This document shows positions 41,699 through 41,802 of a stretch of 41,802 nt of DNA, in pieces. The stretch spans positions 1-41,802 of the forward strand of contig CAZHJW010000004.1 of assembly GCA_964533265.1 (NCBI GenBank), in the 5' to 3' direction. This stretch comes from UBA1100 sp964533265. Its GTDB lineage: Bacteria; Verrucomicrobiota; Verrucomicrobiia; Limisphaerales; UBA1100. A program made the position numbers and the translations under genes. Every line of letters begins with the position of its first letter. Positions within the stretch are counted from its first letter, which is position 1. The notes below the pieces were generated by a model. That model was given only the letters and a program-made list of their open reading frames with translations. It did no database searches and was not told where the DNA came from.

Positions 41699-41712
41699 AC
41701 ATGCCCAGCCCC

Positions 41713-41802
41713 TTACAGCCAATACTCGCCTCTGCGCGGTATATGGGTTTCCTGTGCATCATTCAGCTTCACCGGCCATGCAAAATGCCGGCATTGCCGC
41801 TC
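41713..41802 (-). CDS. Possible 3' end of an upstream gene (partial)
   Basis: The minus-strand frame that ends with TAA at 41713-41715 is open to the window edge, 29 codons (ending RRGEYWL). The length is too short to identify a family or to rule out chance. Confidence 0.25.
   Translation of the reverse strand, partial: ERQCRHFAWPVKLNDAQETHIPRRGEYWL

Noticed and set aside
41599..41700. 34-residue extension of acs
   Set aside because: No family support, and it would cover the promoter and repeat region.

Overview
The window is 41.8 kb of densely packed bacterial chromosome with about 40 protein genes, no rRNA or tRNA gene that I can see, no insertion sequence, no CRISPR array and no gene-free stretch over 300 bases. 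The set suggests a diderm of the Verrucomicrobiota, possibly a Pedosphaera/Limisphaera-like lineage. The reasons are exported PQQ-like propeller proteins, a sulfatase next to a formylglycine-generating enzyme, a DUF4212/sodium:solute symporter pair, Lol and Mla envelope transport genes, and McsA-McsB-ClpC without CtsR. This placement is inference from gene content, not from a marker phylogeny.

Layout. 1-3.6 kb (minus): two exported PQQ-like beta-propeller proteins, the first fused to a hydrolase domain and cut by the window edge, then a DUF4126 membrane protein. 3.8-7.9 kb (minus): the translation cluster rpmI-rplT-pheS-pheT, with a promoter before rpmI and a terminator hairpin between rplT and pheS; infC is not next to it. 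8.0-10.9 kb (minus): miaB, a membrane protein of unknown function and a GT9 glycosyltransferase. 11.0-13.1 kb (plus): a two-gene sodium:solute symporter. 13.1-16.8 kb (minus): an amidohydrolase, bioF and bioA, tightly coupled. 16.9-20.5 kb (minus): an HU/IHF-like gene, hisS, a xylulokinase-like gene and hpf. 20.6-23.9 kb (minus): an M48 lipoprotein protease, an NRAMP-like transporter and chdC (coproheme decarboxylase). 24.1-27.0 kb: a sulfatase-fold protein without its catalytic cysteine (plus), facing an FGE-type lipoprotein and a small membrane protein (minus). 27.1-28.0 kb (plus): rsmI and an RRM protein. 28.0-32.4 kb (minus): mlaE-mlaF-mlaD, DUF2007 and a GlcD-like flavoprotein; a 100-N assembly gap lies inside the 99-bp repeats of mlaD. 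32.5-39.6 kb (minus): lolC/E-lolD-ilvE-mcsA-mcsB-clpC. 39.7-41.6 kb (minus): acs, with tandem 11-bp repeats upstream, and possibly the tail of another gene at the right edge.

How the genes work together. McsA/McsB/ClpC form a protein-arginine-phosphorylation quality-control system, placed between lipoprotein export (Lol) and phospholipid transport (Mla) genes. The symporter and acs could together support acetate use, but they are 26 kb apart. BioF and BioA carry out consecutive biotin steps. The most unusual points are the sulfatase-like protein that has lost its formylglycine site while facing an FGE homologue that keeps both catalytic cysteines, the propeller-hydrolase fusion, the tandem-repeat MCE protein whose gap length can be predicted from repeat phase, and a cluster of GGTCAAA heptads around the start of mcsA.
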